Shown: positions 45,846-58,148, counted from the first letter of the stretch. The stretch is 64,000 nt of DNA from Polytrichum commune (GCA_950295325.1 OX485808.1:7814501-7878500); one strand, 5' to 3'. Translations and numbers: made by a program. Notes: a model not told the origin generated them from the sequence alone.

Positions 45846-46788
45846 TGTCGCGCACCTCTCCATGAGGAGTGGCCGAAACACCATGGGCACAAGGGGGACC
45901 CCGGAGTGACACCCGGGACTTGTGGCGCCGTTGGTGAGAGGGCCCAAGTGATCCTAGTGTGGGTGAGGGCCCCGGGCGTTGGGAACGCCTCCCACCCACA
46001 AAGACTAGGAGGCATGAGGGTGAGGCCATGAGCTATGCGTAGCTCATGGCGTGGTGATTCTAGAATGCTCAAGAACACCTCAATCCGAGGTGTGAGCTAG
46101 GAGTTATGGCCATTTGAGTGGGGTGCTGTCCCGGGACAGCGCCCTGCTACAGCAGTGCCTGGGAGTGATTCCCGGGACTGCCAAGGTTCAAACAGGCATA
46201 ACTTCCTCAAGACTTGCCCGAATGGGGCAAGCGAGGAGTCCATCGGCATCTACGTGAAGCGTAGATGAAGATAAAGTGGTTGGTTGCTGGAATCAGACAT
46301 CATAGAAGGAATTTATGATGGTCTGAAGCTGCTGGGGGCTTCTAGGCCCAGCGGCTAAGGGAAAATGTCCACTTGGCCCCAACTCTTGGTAGAGAGACAA
46401 GAGGTTGGTTGGCGGTGGGGTAGGGGCCCCGCGTGAAGTCCTAGAGGCTTATATGGGTGAGGTGGTGTGGCCTCCATGGGCATTGGCCCATTGTGAGGCC
46501 ATAGTTGCCTAGTATGGTTCGGGTTGTTGTAGTGTTGCTCCGGCAACGCGATGATCAACATAGGATTGGACTTCCATGGATGGAAGTCCACATTGGGGAA
46601 ATGGGTTACCGATTAAGGGGTGAGTCCCGAAAGCAAAGTAGGAGGGTTGGTTCCCTCCTATGAACTATTGGTCCGGGGTAAGAGGAGCTATCCATTAGCA
46701 TGGCGGAATGCGAAGGGTTAGCGCTCGTAACCTTTGGTAGAAACGAAAATTGGCAAGATTATTAAGGGACCTAGCAAGGGTTGCGACA
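45846..46788 (+). repeat. 5' LTR of A6, with 29-bp deletion
   Basis: 943 bp. Relative to the 3' LTR, 29 bp are missing near 46472 between two GGCCTC motifs, removing one motif and the spacer. Otherwise nearly the same as 53068-54039. Confidence 0.95.
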
Positions 46789-46790
46789 CT

Positions 46791-46802
46791 TGGTATCAGA
46801 GC
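46791..46802 (+). other. Primer-binding site, initiator-Met tRNA (A6)
   Basis: TGGTATCAGAGC directly after the 2-bp gap. Confidence 0.95.
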
Positions 46803-46839
46803 AGGGTTCCAATATTTGAGCTAGCACTTTGAGGGAAGC

Positions 46840-47602
46840 ATGGCTATCATATAAGCGGGTTATGATGGTGACCCGGGGTTTCCAAAAGGTTGTGAGGCTC
46901 AAATTGGAACAAAGATCATGTGTAAATGGAATTTGACCATACCATTGGTTCTAATGACAATGGTGGGCATGAGGGTGGATTCGGTGAGGAAAATGGAGGA
47001 GTGCTTTGAAAAGGCTCCCGCACACCTCAAAAAAGCATTTGGGGCCTAGAATACCGAATGCACCCAAAACCTTGGAGGGCATTAATGTTGGATTGAAATT
47101 CCAATTCGAGATGCTTGGAAGGTATTGATGTTGGAATGAATTTGGTGGAAATGAGGCGTGCGGGCCTCTTAAGGCGTATATGCGCAAATTTCACACCCAA
47201 ATGAATTGTGCATCTTAGATGAACGAGTTTTCTAAGAAGTACATCGTTTTAGGTGGGGTTTTAAAAGCGGGTGGTGAATACCAAGTTCAAATTTCCAAAA
47301 GTTTATTGAGGTTGTGGCGGGGATCATCAAAATTGCAACGAGCATTAAGGCCGATGACCCCAATAAGAAATTTGGTGGTGCCTTACAACAATGGACGTTA
47401 AGGGGAGATAGGTACCACGCCAAATAATACTTATGCCGCGGACCGAATGTAAGACGATGGCATTGTGGCCAAGGCTAGTAGCCTTAAGCCGAGGCCAAGT
47501 CTTTTGTACTTTGAGGCTCAAATGAATGGGACAAATGTCTCATGGGTTGATAAAGAGGCTACCATTCCTTCTTGAGCCCAAAACTCGCAAGGCAATTGGG
47601 GC
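46840..47602 (+). pseudogene. Gag-like region (A6)
   Basis: Same start as A2 (ATGGCTATCATATAAGC, with an early stop). Only about one unit of the 56-bp repeat remains (about 47425-47465). Confidence 0.6.
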
Positions 47603-48341
47603 TTGCCGATTGATAGAGCGGGCAAGCCCTCCAAGGTGCGGTTTGGAAAGGGCGAACCGCATGAAACAAAGGAGGCCGCGATGCATGTAACTTTTCAATG
47701 TGGGACATTGGATTTTTGTCAAAATTTCACACCATGTGAAATAGATGAAATGCATGTCATTGTGAAGGCTGCCTTGTTTGGAACTCACATGATAGATGTG
47801 AGGTGCAAGCTGGTGAGCTTGCGGTGCATTTGTGATGTCTTGATGGCAAAGAATTGCACTACAAATTGACAAGGACTCCTATGGTAGGAGGAACCAACTC
47901 GAATTTGGTCTTAATGGACCAAATGAATAAACGGAAAAACATAATTATAATGGTCGTGGTTCAATTGGAGCAACTCCAAGGAACTCATGGGGAGGCTAGG
48001 AAAGATAGGCCTCCCCAAAACCACATTGGTGGGGTGTTGGTGAGGTACAAGGATGTATTCACCAATGTGTTGTCCAAAATGTTACCGCCAACAAGTGGAG
48101 GAAAAAGAAAAAGAAAAAGAAAAAGAAAAACTTGCTCAACCAGAGATTGAGTTCCTGAGGTATGTGATGACAAAGGAAGTTGGTGGATGAACATGACAAA
48201 TGTCAAGGCAATCCAAGAGAAGAATTGGCCCTTGACTCAAGAGAAGGGCTAAGGTCATTTGTTGGCCTAACCAACTACTACCACCACTTCATTCGAGGTG
48301 TTTCTAAGGTTGCTAGGACCTTAGTCAACTTGTTGGAAAAA
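47603..48341 (+). pseudogene. Protease-like block and RT edges (A6)
   Basis: Open piece 47603-47869 (CGTLDFCQNFTPCEIDEM). RYKDVFTNVLSKMLPP leads into a (GAAAAA)n microsatellite (about 48098-48130) exactly at the RT deletion join, then a decayed EIEF-VCDDKG thumb. Confidence 0.86.
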
Positions 48342-49465
48342 TGGCTATCCCAAGAGTGGGATGAGTCTTGTCACCAAGCCTTTGGGGAGCTCAAGAGCAA
48401 GTTTCCTTCACAAGATGTGGTTAAGTTCCCGAGCTTTCACAAGCATTTTGAGATGCACATGGAGGCGAAGGACTTTACCATCGGCGGATGTTGGTCCAAG
48501 ATGGATGACCATTGCTTATGGGAGCATTAAGCTCCATGGTTGTCGAACCTTGTACGGCTTGTGCAAGAAATGGTTATCCCAAGAGTGGGATGAGCCTTGC
48601 CACCAAGCCTTTTGGGGAGCTTAAGACCAAGTTCTCTTCGCCAGCCGTGCTCAAGTTCATGGAGTTTGACAAACCTTTGAGGTGCATACGGGGGCAAGTG
48701 ACTTTAGCATTGGCGGATGTTGAGGCAAAATGGATGCCCTTTGCATATAAGAGCATGAAGCTCGATGGTTGTCCGACCTTGTCCAACTTGTGCAAGAAAT
48801 GGCTATCCCAAGAGTGGGATGAGCCTTGTTACCAAGTCTTTGAGGAGCTTAAGAGCAAGCTCTCTTCGCCGCCCGTGCTCAAGTTTGCGAAATTTGACAA
48901 ACCTTTTGAAATGCATACGGGGGCGAGTGACTTTACCATTGGCGGATGTTGATCCAAGATGGATGCCCATTGCATATGGGAGCATTAAGCTTAAAGGTTG
49001 TCAAACCTTATGCGACTTGTGAAAGAAATGGCTATCTTAAGAGTGGGATGAGCCTTGCCCCCAAAGTCTTTGGGGAGCTTAATACAAAGTCGTCTTTGCC
49101 ACCCGTGTTCAAGTTCGCGGAGCTTGACAAACCTTTTGAGGTGAATACGGGGTGGCGAGTGACTTTGCCATTGGCGGATGGTTAATGTAAGATGGATGGC
49201 CATTGCGTATGAGAGCGTTAAGCTTGATGGTTATCCGACCTTATCCGACTTGTGAAAGAAATGGCTATCCCAAGAGTGGGATGATGTTTGTCATGAGTCT
49301 TTGGGGAGCTTAAGAGCAAGTTCTCTTCGCCGCCCGTGCTCAAGTTCGCGGAGCTTGACAAACCTTTTGACGTGCATACGGGGTTGATTAACTTTGCCAA
49401 TGGCGGATTGTTGATGTAAGATGGATGGCCATTGCATATGGGAGCATGAAGCTCGATGGTTGTCA
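48342..49465 (+). repeat. RNase H-derived tandem array, 5 units (A6)
   Basis: Unit starts at 48342, 48571, 48800, 49029 and 49262 (229, 229, 229 and 233 bp apart). Two units more than any sister copy in the window. Several units end in a decayed GGC-W-KMD-like string where the array loops back. Confidence 0.94.
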
Positions 49466-49777
49466 AAGAAGACAACCAACTCATGACAAAGAACTTCTTT
49501 GTCGTAGTGCATTGCTTGAAGATGTGGCGACACTATTTGGGGTCGCACAAAGCAAAGGTCTACATGGACAATGTGTCCTAAAAGAATTTTGACATTCAAG
49601 CGCAAGTGAGTGTCAAGTCATTGCGGTGGCATGATAGTTTGGCGCTTATGAAGGTGGATTTGATCCACAAACCGGACCATGGAAATGTGGTGCCGGATGC
49701 GCGAAGTAGACCGGATGAGTTCCAAGCAATGAGAACCATCCAAACCTTGTGGCTAATGTGTGCCGGCGAAGGAAACT
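49466..49777 (+). pseudogene. RNase H tail (A6)
   Basis: Open piece from 49606 encodes LRWHDSLALMKVDLIHKPDH and GNVVPDARSRPDEFQAM, the closing motif of gypsy RNase H, better preserved than in the other copies. Cut by the solo LTR at 49778. Confidence 0.85.
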
Positions 49778-50751
49778 TGTCGCAACCCTTGCTAGTCCCC
49801 CTTGACCATCTTGGCAATTTTCATTTCCTAGCAAAGGTTACGAGTGCTAACCCTTCGCATACCGCCATGCAAATGGTTAGCTCCTCTAACCCCGGACCAA
49901 TAGTTCATAGGAGGGAACCAACCCTCCTACTTTGCTTTCGGGACTCACCCCTTAATCGGTAACCCATTTCCCCAATGTGGACTTCCATCCATGGAAGTCC
50001 AATCCTATGTTGATCATTGCGTTGCCGGAGCAACACTACAACAACCCGAACCATACTAGGCAACTATGGCCTCACAATGGGCCAATGCCCATGGAGGCCT
50101 TGCCGTTCGGCCTCGGGTGGGTGAGGCCACACCACCTCACCCATATAAGCCTCTAGGACTTCACGCGGGGCCCCTACCCCACCGTCAACCAACCTCTTGT
50201 CTCTCTACCAAGAGTTGGGGCCAAGTGGACATTTTCCTTTAGCTGCTGGGCCTAGAACCCACTAGCAGCTTCAGACCATCATAACTTCCTTGTATGATGT
50301 CTGATCATAACAACCAACCACTCCATCTTCATCTACGCTTCACGTAGATGCCGATGGACTCCTCGCTTGCCCCATTCGGGCAAGTCTTGAGGAAGTTATG
50401 CCTGTTTGAACCTTGGCAGTCCCGGGAATCACTCCCAGGCACTGCTGTACCAGGGCGCTGTCCCGGGACAGCGCCCCACTCAAATGGCCATAACTCCTAG
50501 CTCACACCTCCGATTGAGGTGTTCTTGAGCTTTCTAGAATCACCACGCCATGAGCTACGCATAGCTCATGGCCTTACCCTTGTGCCTCCTAGTCTTCGTG
50601 GGTGGGAGGCGTTCCCAACGCCCGGGGCCCTCACCCACACTAGGATCACTTGGGCCCTCTCACCAACGGCGCCACAAGTCCCGGGTGTCACTCCGGGGTC
50701 CCCCTTGTGCCCATGGTGTTTCGGGCACTCCTCATGGAGAGGTGCGCGACA
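49778..50751 (-). mobile_element. Solo LTR of family A inside A6
   Basis: 974 bp, duplication AAACT (49773-49777 and 50752-50756). It is the innermost insertion of the deepest stack (locus, D, A5, A6, this LTR). Confidence 0.96.
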
Positions 50752-50756
50752 AAACT

Positions 50757-51822
50757 TGTGATGCAAGATACGGGAGGGGTAAATTTACTACCCCAAAAGC
50801 ACAAAAACTTTTAGGTGAACTTCGCAAGAGCAAGGTGCTCAAAGAGGTTAAGTTCGTGGACGGATTGTTCAAGTGCAAGCAAAGTTGGGTGTATGTGCCA
50901 CGAGGCAAGTTGAGGCTATCGGTTTTGAAGGAGGAATTTGATAGTCCTATTGCCGGCCTTAGAGGAGAAAGAAAAAAACCGCCATAGAATGGTGTCATGG
51001 AGGTACCATTGGCGGTGCATAAAGGAAGATATAACCCACTTTGTGAAGGCTTGAATTAAAGTGCAAAGTGAACCGAGCTCTTACCAAAAGCAAGGCGGTT
51101 TCTTGCAACCGTTGCCTATCCCGTCGGCGCCATGGCATAGTATGTGCATGGACTTGATCACAAGTTTGCCGGAGTCACATGGGTATGATGCCATCTTGTT
51201 GATGGTAGAGCGGTTTGCCAAGTTGGCACACATGGTGCCGATTGTGGGAACCGCCACCGCGTTGGAGACCGCATAGCCTTTTCTCAAAGGATGGTTGAGG
51301 CACCACGGGTTGCCAAGAGTGATTGTGTGGGATCAAGATCCAAAGTTCACAAGTGCATTTTCAATGCATTTCTCTAAGGAGGTTGTATTGAAACTAAGGT
51401 TTAGCACGGCCGTGTATTCCCAAATGGATGGGAAAACAAAGCGTGTGAATGGAGACTTGAAGCAATACTTGAGGAACTTGGTGGGGGCGGACCAAGGAGA
51501 TTGGGCGAACTATGTGGGTCGAGCGGAGTGTAATTGCAATGTAGCCACGCACTTGGCTACCAAGGGGTGGTCTTTCGTGGTGGCTTATGGAGTGGATGCG
51601 CTCCAACCTATTAACCTAGCTCTCGAGGGGGCACATTCAACACTAGAGTTTAACCAAGATGGTGAGGACTTGGCCAAGGATGGTAACCAAGTCTTGGAGA
51701 TGACCAAGTTGTTGGTGGAGAAAGCCCGAAGGTGCTACGGAGTGCAAGTCAATGCCGGAAGACGCGAAGTGGAGAATGAGGTGGGCCAAAAGGTGTTGTT
51801 GAATGTGAACAACTTCACTTAG
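50757..51822 (+). pseudogene. Integrase (A6)
   Basis: MCMDLITSLPES, VIVWDQDPKF and YSQMDGKTKRVNGDLK are present; the expected catalytic Glu (GKAERVNG in A2) is Lys here (GKTKRVNG). Last open piece 51295-51822 (175 codons) ends NVNNFT. The zinc-finger TGA is present as in all copies, with an extra frame change near 50985-51070. Confidence 0.88.
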
Positions 51823-52079
51823 CCTGAAGGCCTCGCTCCAAAAGTTCATGTCCAAAATTGGAGCTTCGTTTTCCATTGTGGAACAAGTGTTCAAGGACAT
51901 ATATAAGTTGGAATTACCGCCCGAGATCAAAGTGCATCTAACATTTCATGTCTCATTACTAAAGCCATTCACGGAATATACGTTGTGGCCCGATCACAAG
52001 CAAGTGAGTAAGCCACCTTCCGACCTTGTGGAGGTCATTTGGAACATGAGGTAAGAGGGCATCCTCAAGTGTAGGAAGA

Positions 52080-52252
52080 CCAAGTGAAAATGAAAGAAAA
52101 TGTACAAAGGAGTACTTGGTGAAATGGTGAGGATACCATGAGAAAGAAGCCGTTTGGGTAGCGGCAAGAGACATGATGAACGCCAAGGAATTGGTAAAGC
52201 ACTTTGAAGAAACTAAGGCTAGACATTCCAATAAAATGAAGCGTAGGCATTG
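52080..52252 (+). pseudogene. Chromodomain remnant (A6)
   Basis: KEYLVKW-stop-GYHEKEAVWVAARDM...KELVKHFEETK; AWVA is VWVA here and NTNEL reads NAKEL. Confidence 0.78.
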
Positions 52253-53067
52253 ATGAGGACATCAATCTCCTTTAGTGGGGGAGAGACGCTAGTAGCACAC
52301 TTAGCTTCGAGGCTAATTGCTCCACAACATGAACTTGTTCTTTGGCTTGAGGGAATAAAGTCCAAACTTTAGTGGTGCAACGAGAAAAGTACGAGATGAG
52401 GTCCTAGTCTTGTACTTGTGCTTGGTTAGTGGAAGAGGGGGAATAGATATGCCAAACTAGGTTGGGTAAGCCGAGTAATTGGGGGCCATGGCTAGGAGGG
52501 GCCTTGGATAAAACCAAAAAACTTCTTAGTTGTGGGCTTGTCCGGGCGGGGACAAGGTGATGGCGCGTGCTCATAAAAGTGCTACCCGCGAGCTAACGAG
52601 AGTTGGCGCATGGGAGTCATGAACCCATGTCTCGAAAGAGCAAAGTGGGAACCGAGTCGGGCGGGACTTGGCATCACCCCCGTGCGATCGAGGCGTGGCT
52701 TAACAATGGAAAGCCATCTCGGAGTTGCAACCGAGACAACTTAGTGGAAGCGTTGAGGTCTCGCCTAGATGTGTCACGTTAGGCTAGTGGAGCCTAACGG
52801 GGGAGGCCCCAAAGGAGGGGCAACCCAAGTGAGTCCCAAAGTAGGTGGGTCTAGTGTAGGTTAGGTCCTTGGATGAGAGATCCAAGGTCGCTAACGGACC
52901 ACCTAGGAACGACACCTTTGGGACTATGCCAAATTTGAAGATGCATTGTGGGGGTCGCGCCCTAAGGTAAACACAATGCGGCACCATAGAGGATGGCAAC
53001 TTGAGAATTGGTGTGCCGACTACGAGTATAGTCGATGAGGGCATCGACTCCGTTTGGTGGGGGTGAG
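52253..53067 (+). other. 3' untranslated region and polypurine tract (A6)
   Basis: Family tail ending in GGTGGGGGTGAG at 53056-53067. No gene. Confidence 0.75.
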
Positions 53068-54039
53068 TGTCGCGCACCTCTCCATGAGGAGTGGCCGAAA
53101 CACCATGGGCACAAGGGGGACCCCGGAGTGACACCCGGGACTTGTGGCGCCGTTGGTGAGAGGGCCCAAGTGATCCTAGTGTGGGTGAGGGCCCCGGGCG
53201 TTGGGAACGCCTCCCACCCACAAAGACTAGGAGGCATGAGGGTGAGGCCATGAGCTATGCGTAGCTCATGGCGTGGTGATTCTAGAATGCTCAAGAACAC
53301 CTCAATCCGAGGTGTGAGCTAGGAGTTATGGCCATTTGAGTGGGGTGCTGTCCCGGGACAGCGCCCTGCTACAGCAGTGCCTGGGAGTGATTCCCGGGAC
53401 TGCCAAGGTTCAAACAGGCATAACTTCCTCAAGACTTGCCCGAATGGGGCAAGTGAGGAGTCCATCGGCATCTACGTGAAGCGTAGATGAAGATAAAGTG
53501 GTTGGTTGCTGGAATCAGACATCATAGAAGGAATTTATGATGGTCTGAAGCTGCTGGGGGCTTCTAGGCCCAGCGGCTAAGGGAAAATGTCCACTTGGCC
53601 CCAACTCTTGGTAGAGAGACAAGAGGTTGGTTGACGGTGGGGTAGGGGCCCCGCGTGAAGTCCTAGAGGCTTATATGGGTGAGGTGGTGTGGCCTCACCC
53701 ACCCGAGGCCGAACGGCACGGCCTCCATGGGCATTGGCCCATTGTGAGGCCATAGTTGCCTAGTATGGTTCGGGTTGTTGTAGTGTTGCTCCGGCAACGC
53801 GATGATCAACATAGGATTGGACTTCCATGGATGGAAGTCCACATTGGGGAAATGGGTTACCGATTAAGGGGTGAGTCCCGAAAGCAAAGTAGGAGGGTTG
53901 GTTCCCTCCTATGAACTATTGGTCCGGGGTAAGAGGAGCTATCCATTAGCATGGCGGAATGCGAAGGGTTAGCGCTCGTAACCTTTGGTAGAAACGAAAA
54001 TTGGCAAGATTATTAAGGGACCTAGCAAGGGTTGCGACA
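53068..54039 (+). repeat. 3' LTR of A6
   Basis: 972 bp, full-length version of the A6 LTR. Confidence 0.96.
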
Positions 54040-54044
54040 TTGTG

Positions 54045-54888
54045 GCCAAGGCTAGTAGCCTTAAGCCGAGGCCAAGTCTTTTGTACCTTGAGGCTCAAAT
54101 GAATGGGAGACTTGTCTCATGGGTTGACAAAGAGGCTACCACTTCTTCTTGAGCCCAAAACTCATAAGGGAGTTGGGGCTTGCCTATTGGTAGAGCGGGC
54201 AAGCCCACCAAGGTGCGGTTTGGAAAGGGCGAACCGCATGAGACAAATGAGGCCGCGATGCATGTAACCTTTCAATGTGGGACATTGGATTTTGTCAAAA
54301 TTTCACATCAAGTGAAATAGATGAAATGCATGTCATTATGAAGGCCGCCTTCTTTGAAACTCACATGATAGATGTGAGGTGCAAGCCGGTGTGCTTGCCG
54401 TACATTATGATGTGTCATAATGGCAAAGAATTGAGGTTCAAATTGACAAGGACTCCTATGGTAGGAGGACCCAAGTTGAATTTGGTCTTAATGGACCAAA
54501 TGAAATATGGTAAACATAATGGTCGTGGTTCAATTGAAACAACTCCAAGGAACTCATGGGGAGGCTAGGAAAGATGGGCCTCCCCCAAACCATACTTGTG
54601 GGATGTTGGTGAGATACAAGGATGTATTCACCAATGTGTTGCTCAAAATGTTACCGGCAAGAAGTGAATTGCAACTTTGCTCAAGAAGAAATTGAGTTCT
54701 TGAGGCATGTGGTGACAAAGGAAGTTGGTGGACAAACATGAAGAATTTCAAGGCAATCCAAGAGGAGAATTGGTCCTTGACTCAAAAAAAAAAAAAACTT
54801 AGGCCATTGGTTGGCCTAGCCAACTACTACCACCACTTCATTCTAGATTTGTTTTAAGGTTGCTAGGGCCTTACTCGACTTATTGAGG
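54045..54888 (+). pseudogene. Gag end, protease-like block and RT edges (A5, after A6)
   Basis: Resumes GCCAAGGCTAGTAGCC, as expected after 45845. Open piece 54275-54568 carries the protease-side block (FCQNFTSSEIDEM), then YKDVFTNVLLKMLPARSE and QEEIEFLRHVVTKE. A 14-base A run (about 54784-54797) precedes LRPLVGLANYYHH. RT core absent. Confidence 0.85.
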
Positions 54889-54891
54889 AAA

Positions 54892-55560
54892 TGGCTATTC
54901 CAAGAGTGGGATGAGCCTTGTTACCAAGCCCTTGGGAAGCTCAAGAGCAAGTTCCCTTCACAAGATGTGGTTAAGTTTCCGGGTTTTCATAAGCATTTTG
55001 AGGTGCACATGGAGACGAAGGACTTTATCATTGGCGGATGTTGATCCAAGATGGATGACCATTGCTTATGAGAGCATTAAGCTCCATGGTTGTCGAACCT
55101 TGTCCGGCTTGTGCAAGAAATGGCTATCCCAAGAATGGGATGAGCCGTGCCACCAAGCCATTGACGAGCTTAAGACGAAGTTCTCTTCGCCGCCCGTGCT
55201 CAAGTTCGCGGAGTTTGACATACCTTTTGAGGTGCATACGGGGGCGAGAGACTTTATTTGGCGGATGTGGATGTAAAAAAAAAAGATGGCCATTGCATAT
55301 GAGAGCATGAAGCTCGATGGTTGTCCCACCTTGTGCGACTTGTGGAAGAAATGGCTATCCCAAGAGTGGGATGATGTTTGTCACGAGTCTTTGGGGAGTT
55401 TAACACCAAGTTCTATTCGCCGCCCATGCTCAAGTTCATGGAGTTTGACAAACCTTTTGAGGTGCATACGGGGGCGAGTAACTTTGCCAATGCCAATGAT
55501 GGATTGTTAATGTAAGATGGATGGCCTTTGCATATGGGGGCTTGAGGCTCGATGGTTGTC
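54892..55560 (+). repeat. RNase H-derived tandem array, 3 units (A5)
   Basis: Unit starts at 54892, 55121 and 55352 (229 and 231 bp apart). The last two units are almost identical to those of A2 and A4. Confidence 0.92.
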
Positions 55561-56935
55561 AAAGAAGACAACCAACTCATGACAAAGAACTTCTTTGCCG
55601 TAGTGCATTGCTTGAAGATGTGGCGACATTATTTGGGGTCGCACAAAGCAAAGGTCTACATGGACAATGTGTCCTAAAAGTATTTTAACGTATACAAGCA
55701 TAAGTGAGCGCCAAGTCATTGCGGTGGCATGATAGTTTGGCGCTTATGAAGGTGGATTTGGTCCACAAACCGGACCATGGAAATGTGGTGCCGGATGCGC
55801 TAAGTAGACCGGATGAGTTCCAAGCAATGAGAACCATCCAAACCTTGTGGCTAATGTGTGCCGGCGAAGGAAACTTGTGATGCAAGATACGGGAGGGGTA
55901 AAATTAACTACCCCGAGGCACAAAAGCTTTTAGGTGAGCTTCGCAAGAGCAAGGTGCTCAAAGAGGTTAAGTTGGTGGACGGATTGTTCAAGTGTAAGCA
56001 AAGTCGGGTGTATGTGCCTCAAGGCAAGTTGAGGCTATCGGTTTTGAAGGAAAAATGTGATAGTCCTATTGCCGGCCATAGAGGAGAAAGAAAAAACCGC
56101 CATAGAATGGTGTCATGGAGGTACCATTGGCGGTGCATAAAGGAGGATATAACCCACTTTGTGAAGGCGTGAATAAAGTGCCAAGTGAACCGAGCCTCTT
56201 ACCAAAAGCAAGGCGGTTTCTTGCAACCGTTGCCTATCCCGTCGGCGCCATGGCATAGTATGTGCATGGACTTGATCACAAGTTTGCCGGAGTCACATGG
56301 GTATGATGCCATCTTGTTGATGGTAGAGCGGTTTGCCAAGTTGGCACACATGGTGCCGATTGTGGGAACCGCCACCGCGTTGGAGACCGCATAGCCTTTT
56401 CTCAAAGGATGGTTGAGGCACCACGGGTTGCCAAGAGTGATTGTGTGGGATCAAGATCCAAAGTTCACAAGTGCATTTTCAATGCATTTCTCTAAGGAGG
56501 TCGGAATGAAACTAAGGTTTAGCACGGCCTTGCATTCCCAAATGAATGGGAAAGCGGAGCATGTGAATGGAGTCTTGAAGCAATACTTGAGGAACTTGGT
56601 GGGGGCGGACCAAGGAGATTGGGCGGACTATGTGGGTCGAGCGGAGTGTAATTGCAATGTAGCCACGCACTTGGCTACCAAGGGGTGGTCTTTCGTGGTG
56701 GCTTATGGAGTGGATGCGCTCCAACCTATTAACCTATCTCTCGAGGGGGCACATTCAACACTAGAGTTCAACCAAGATGGTGAGGACTTGGCCAAGGATG
56801 GTAAACAAGTCTTGGAGATGACCAAGTTGTTGGTGGAGAAAGCCCGAAGGTGCTACGGAGTGCAAATCAATGCCGGAAGACGCGAAGTGGAGAATGAGGT
56901 GGGCCAATAAGGTGTTGTTGAATGTGGACAACTTC
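55561..56935 (+). pseudogene. RNase H tail and integrase (A5)
   Basis: Continuous, with no nested insertion. Open pieces: zinc-finger region 55858-56172 ending at the shared TGA, MCMDLITSLPES piece 56185-56394 ending at the shared TAG, and 56413-56910 with VIVWDQDPKF and GKAEHVNG. Nearly identical to A4, including the GKAEHVNG variant. Confidence 0.9.
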
Positions 56936-57164
56936 ACCTTGCCCAAAGGCCTTACTTCAAAAGTTTATGTCCAAAATTGGATCTTCGTTTTCCATTGTGG
57001 ACCAAGTGTTCAAGGACATGTATAAGTTGGAATTACCGCCGGAGATCAAAGTGCATCCGACACCTTGTGGCCCGATCACAAGCAAGTGATTAGGCCACCT
57101 CCCAACCTTGTGGACGTCATTTGGAACATGAGGTAGGAGGGCATCCTCAAGTGTAGGAAGCCCA

Positions 57165-57335
57165 AGTGAAAATGAAAGAAAATGTACAAAGGAGTACTTG
57201 GTGAAATGGTGAGGATACCATGAGAAACAAACCGCTTGGGTGGCGGCAAGAGACATGGTGAACACCAATGAATTGGTGAAGCACTTTGAAGAAACTAAGG
57301 CTAAGGATTCCAATGAAATGAAGTGTAGGCATTGA
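57165..57335 (+). pseudogene. Chromodomain remnant (A5)
   Basis: KEYLVKW-stop-GYHEKQTAWVAARDM...NELVKHFEETK. About 40 bp upstream of it (near 57055) are missing relative to A2. Confidence 0.8.
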
Positions 57336-58148
57336 TGAGGACATCAATCTCCTTTAGTGGGGGAGAGACGCTAGTAGCACACTTAGCTTCGAGGTTAATT
57401 ACTCCACAACATGAACTTGTTCTTTGGCTTGAGGGAATAAAGTCCAAACTTTAGTGGTGCAAAGAGAAAAGTATGAGATGAGGTCCTAGTCTTGTACTTG
57501 TGCTTGGTTAATGGAAGAGGGGGAATAGATATGCCAAACTAGGTTGGGTAAGCCGAGTAATTGGGGGCCATGGCTTGGAGGGGCCTTGGATAAAACCAAG
57601 AAACTTCTTAGTTGTGGGCTTGTCCGGGCAGGGACAAGGTGATGGCGCGTGCTCATAAAAGTGCTACCTGCGAGCTAACGAGAGTTGGCGCATGGGAGTC
57701 ATGAACCCATGTCTCGAAAGAGCAAAGTGGGAACCGAGTCGGGCGGGACTTGGCATCACCCCCGTGCGATCGAGGCGTGGCTTAACAATGGAAAGCCATC
57801 TCGGAGTTGCAACCGAGACAACTTAGTGGAAGCGTTGAGGTCTCGCCTAGATGTGTCACGTTAGGCTAGTGGAGCCTAACGGGGGAGCCCCAAAGGAGGG
57901 GCAACCCAAGTGAGTCCCAAAGTAGGTGGGTCTAGTATAGGTTAGGTCCTTGGATGAGAGATCCAAGGTCGCTAACGGACCACCTAGGAACGACACCTTT
58001 GGGACCATGCCAAATTTGAAGATGCATTGTGGGGGTCGCGCCCTAAGGTAAACACAATGCCGCACCATAGAGGATGGCAACTTGAGAATTGGTGTGCCGA
58101 CTACGAGTATAGTCGATGAGGGCATCGACTCCGTTTGGTGGGGGTGAG
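57336..58148 (+). other. 3' untranslated region and polypurine tract (A5)
   Basis: Conserved tail ending GGTGGGGGTGAG (58137-58148). Confidence 0.75.

Larger units (their letters stand above)
45846..54039 (+). mobile_element. Complete family A element, copy A6
   Basis: Duplication TTGTG (45841-45845 and 54040-54044). 5' LTR 943 bp (with a 29-bp deletion), 3' LTR 972 bp. Differs from its sisters by a five-unit RNase H array and a (GAAAAA)n run at the RT deletion point. Holds a solo LTR at 49778-50751. Confidence 0.97.

Noticed and set aside
48095..48135. (GAAAAA)n considered as a polypurine tract
   Set aside because: It lies in the middle of pol, while a normal polypurine tract is present next to the 3' LTR.
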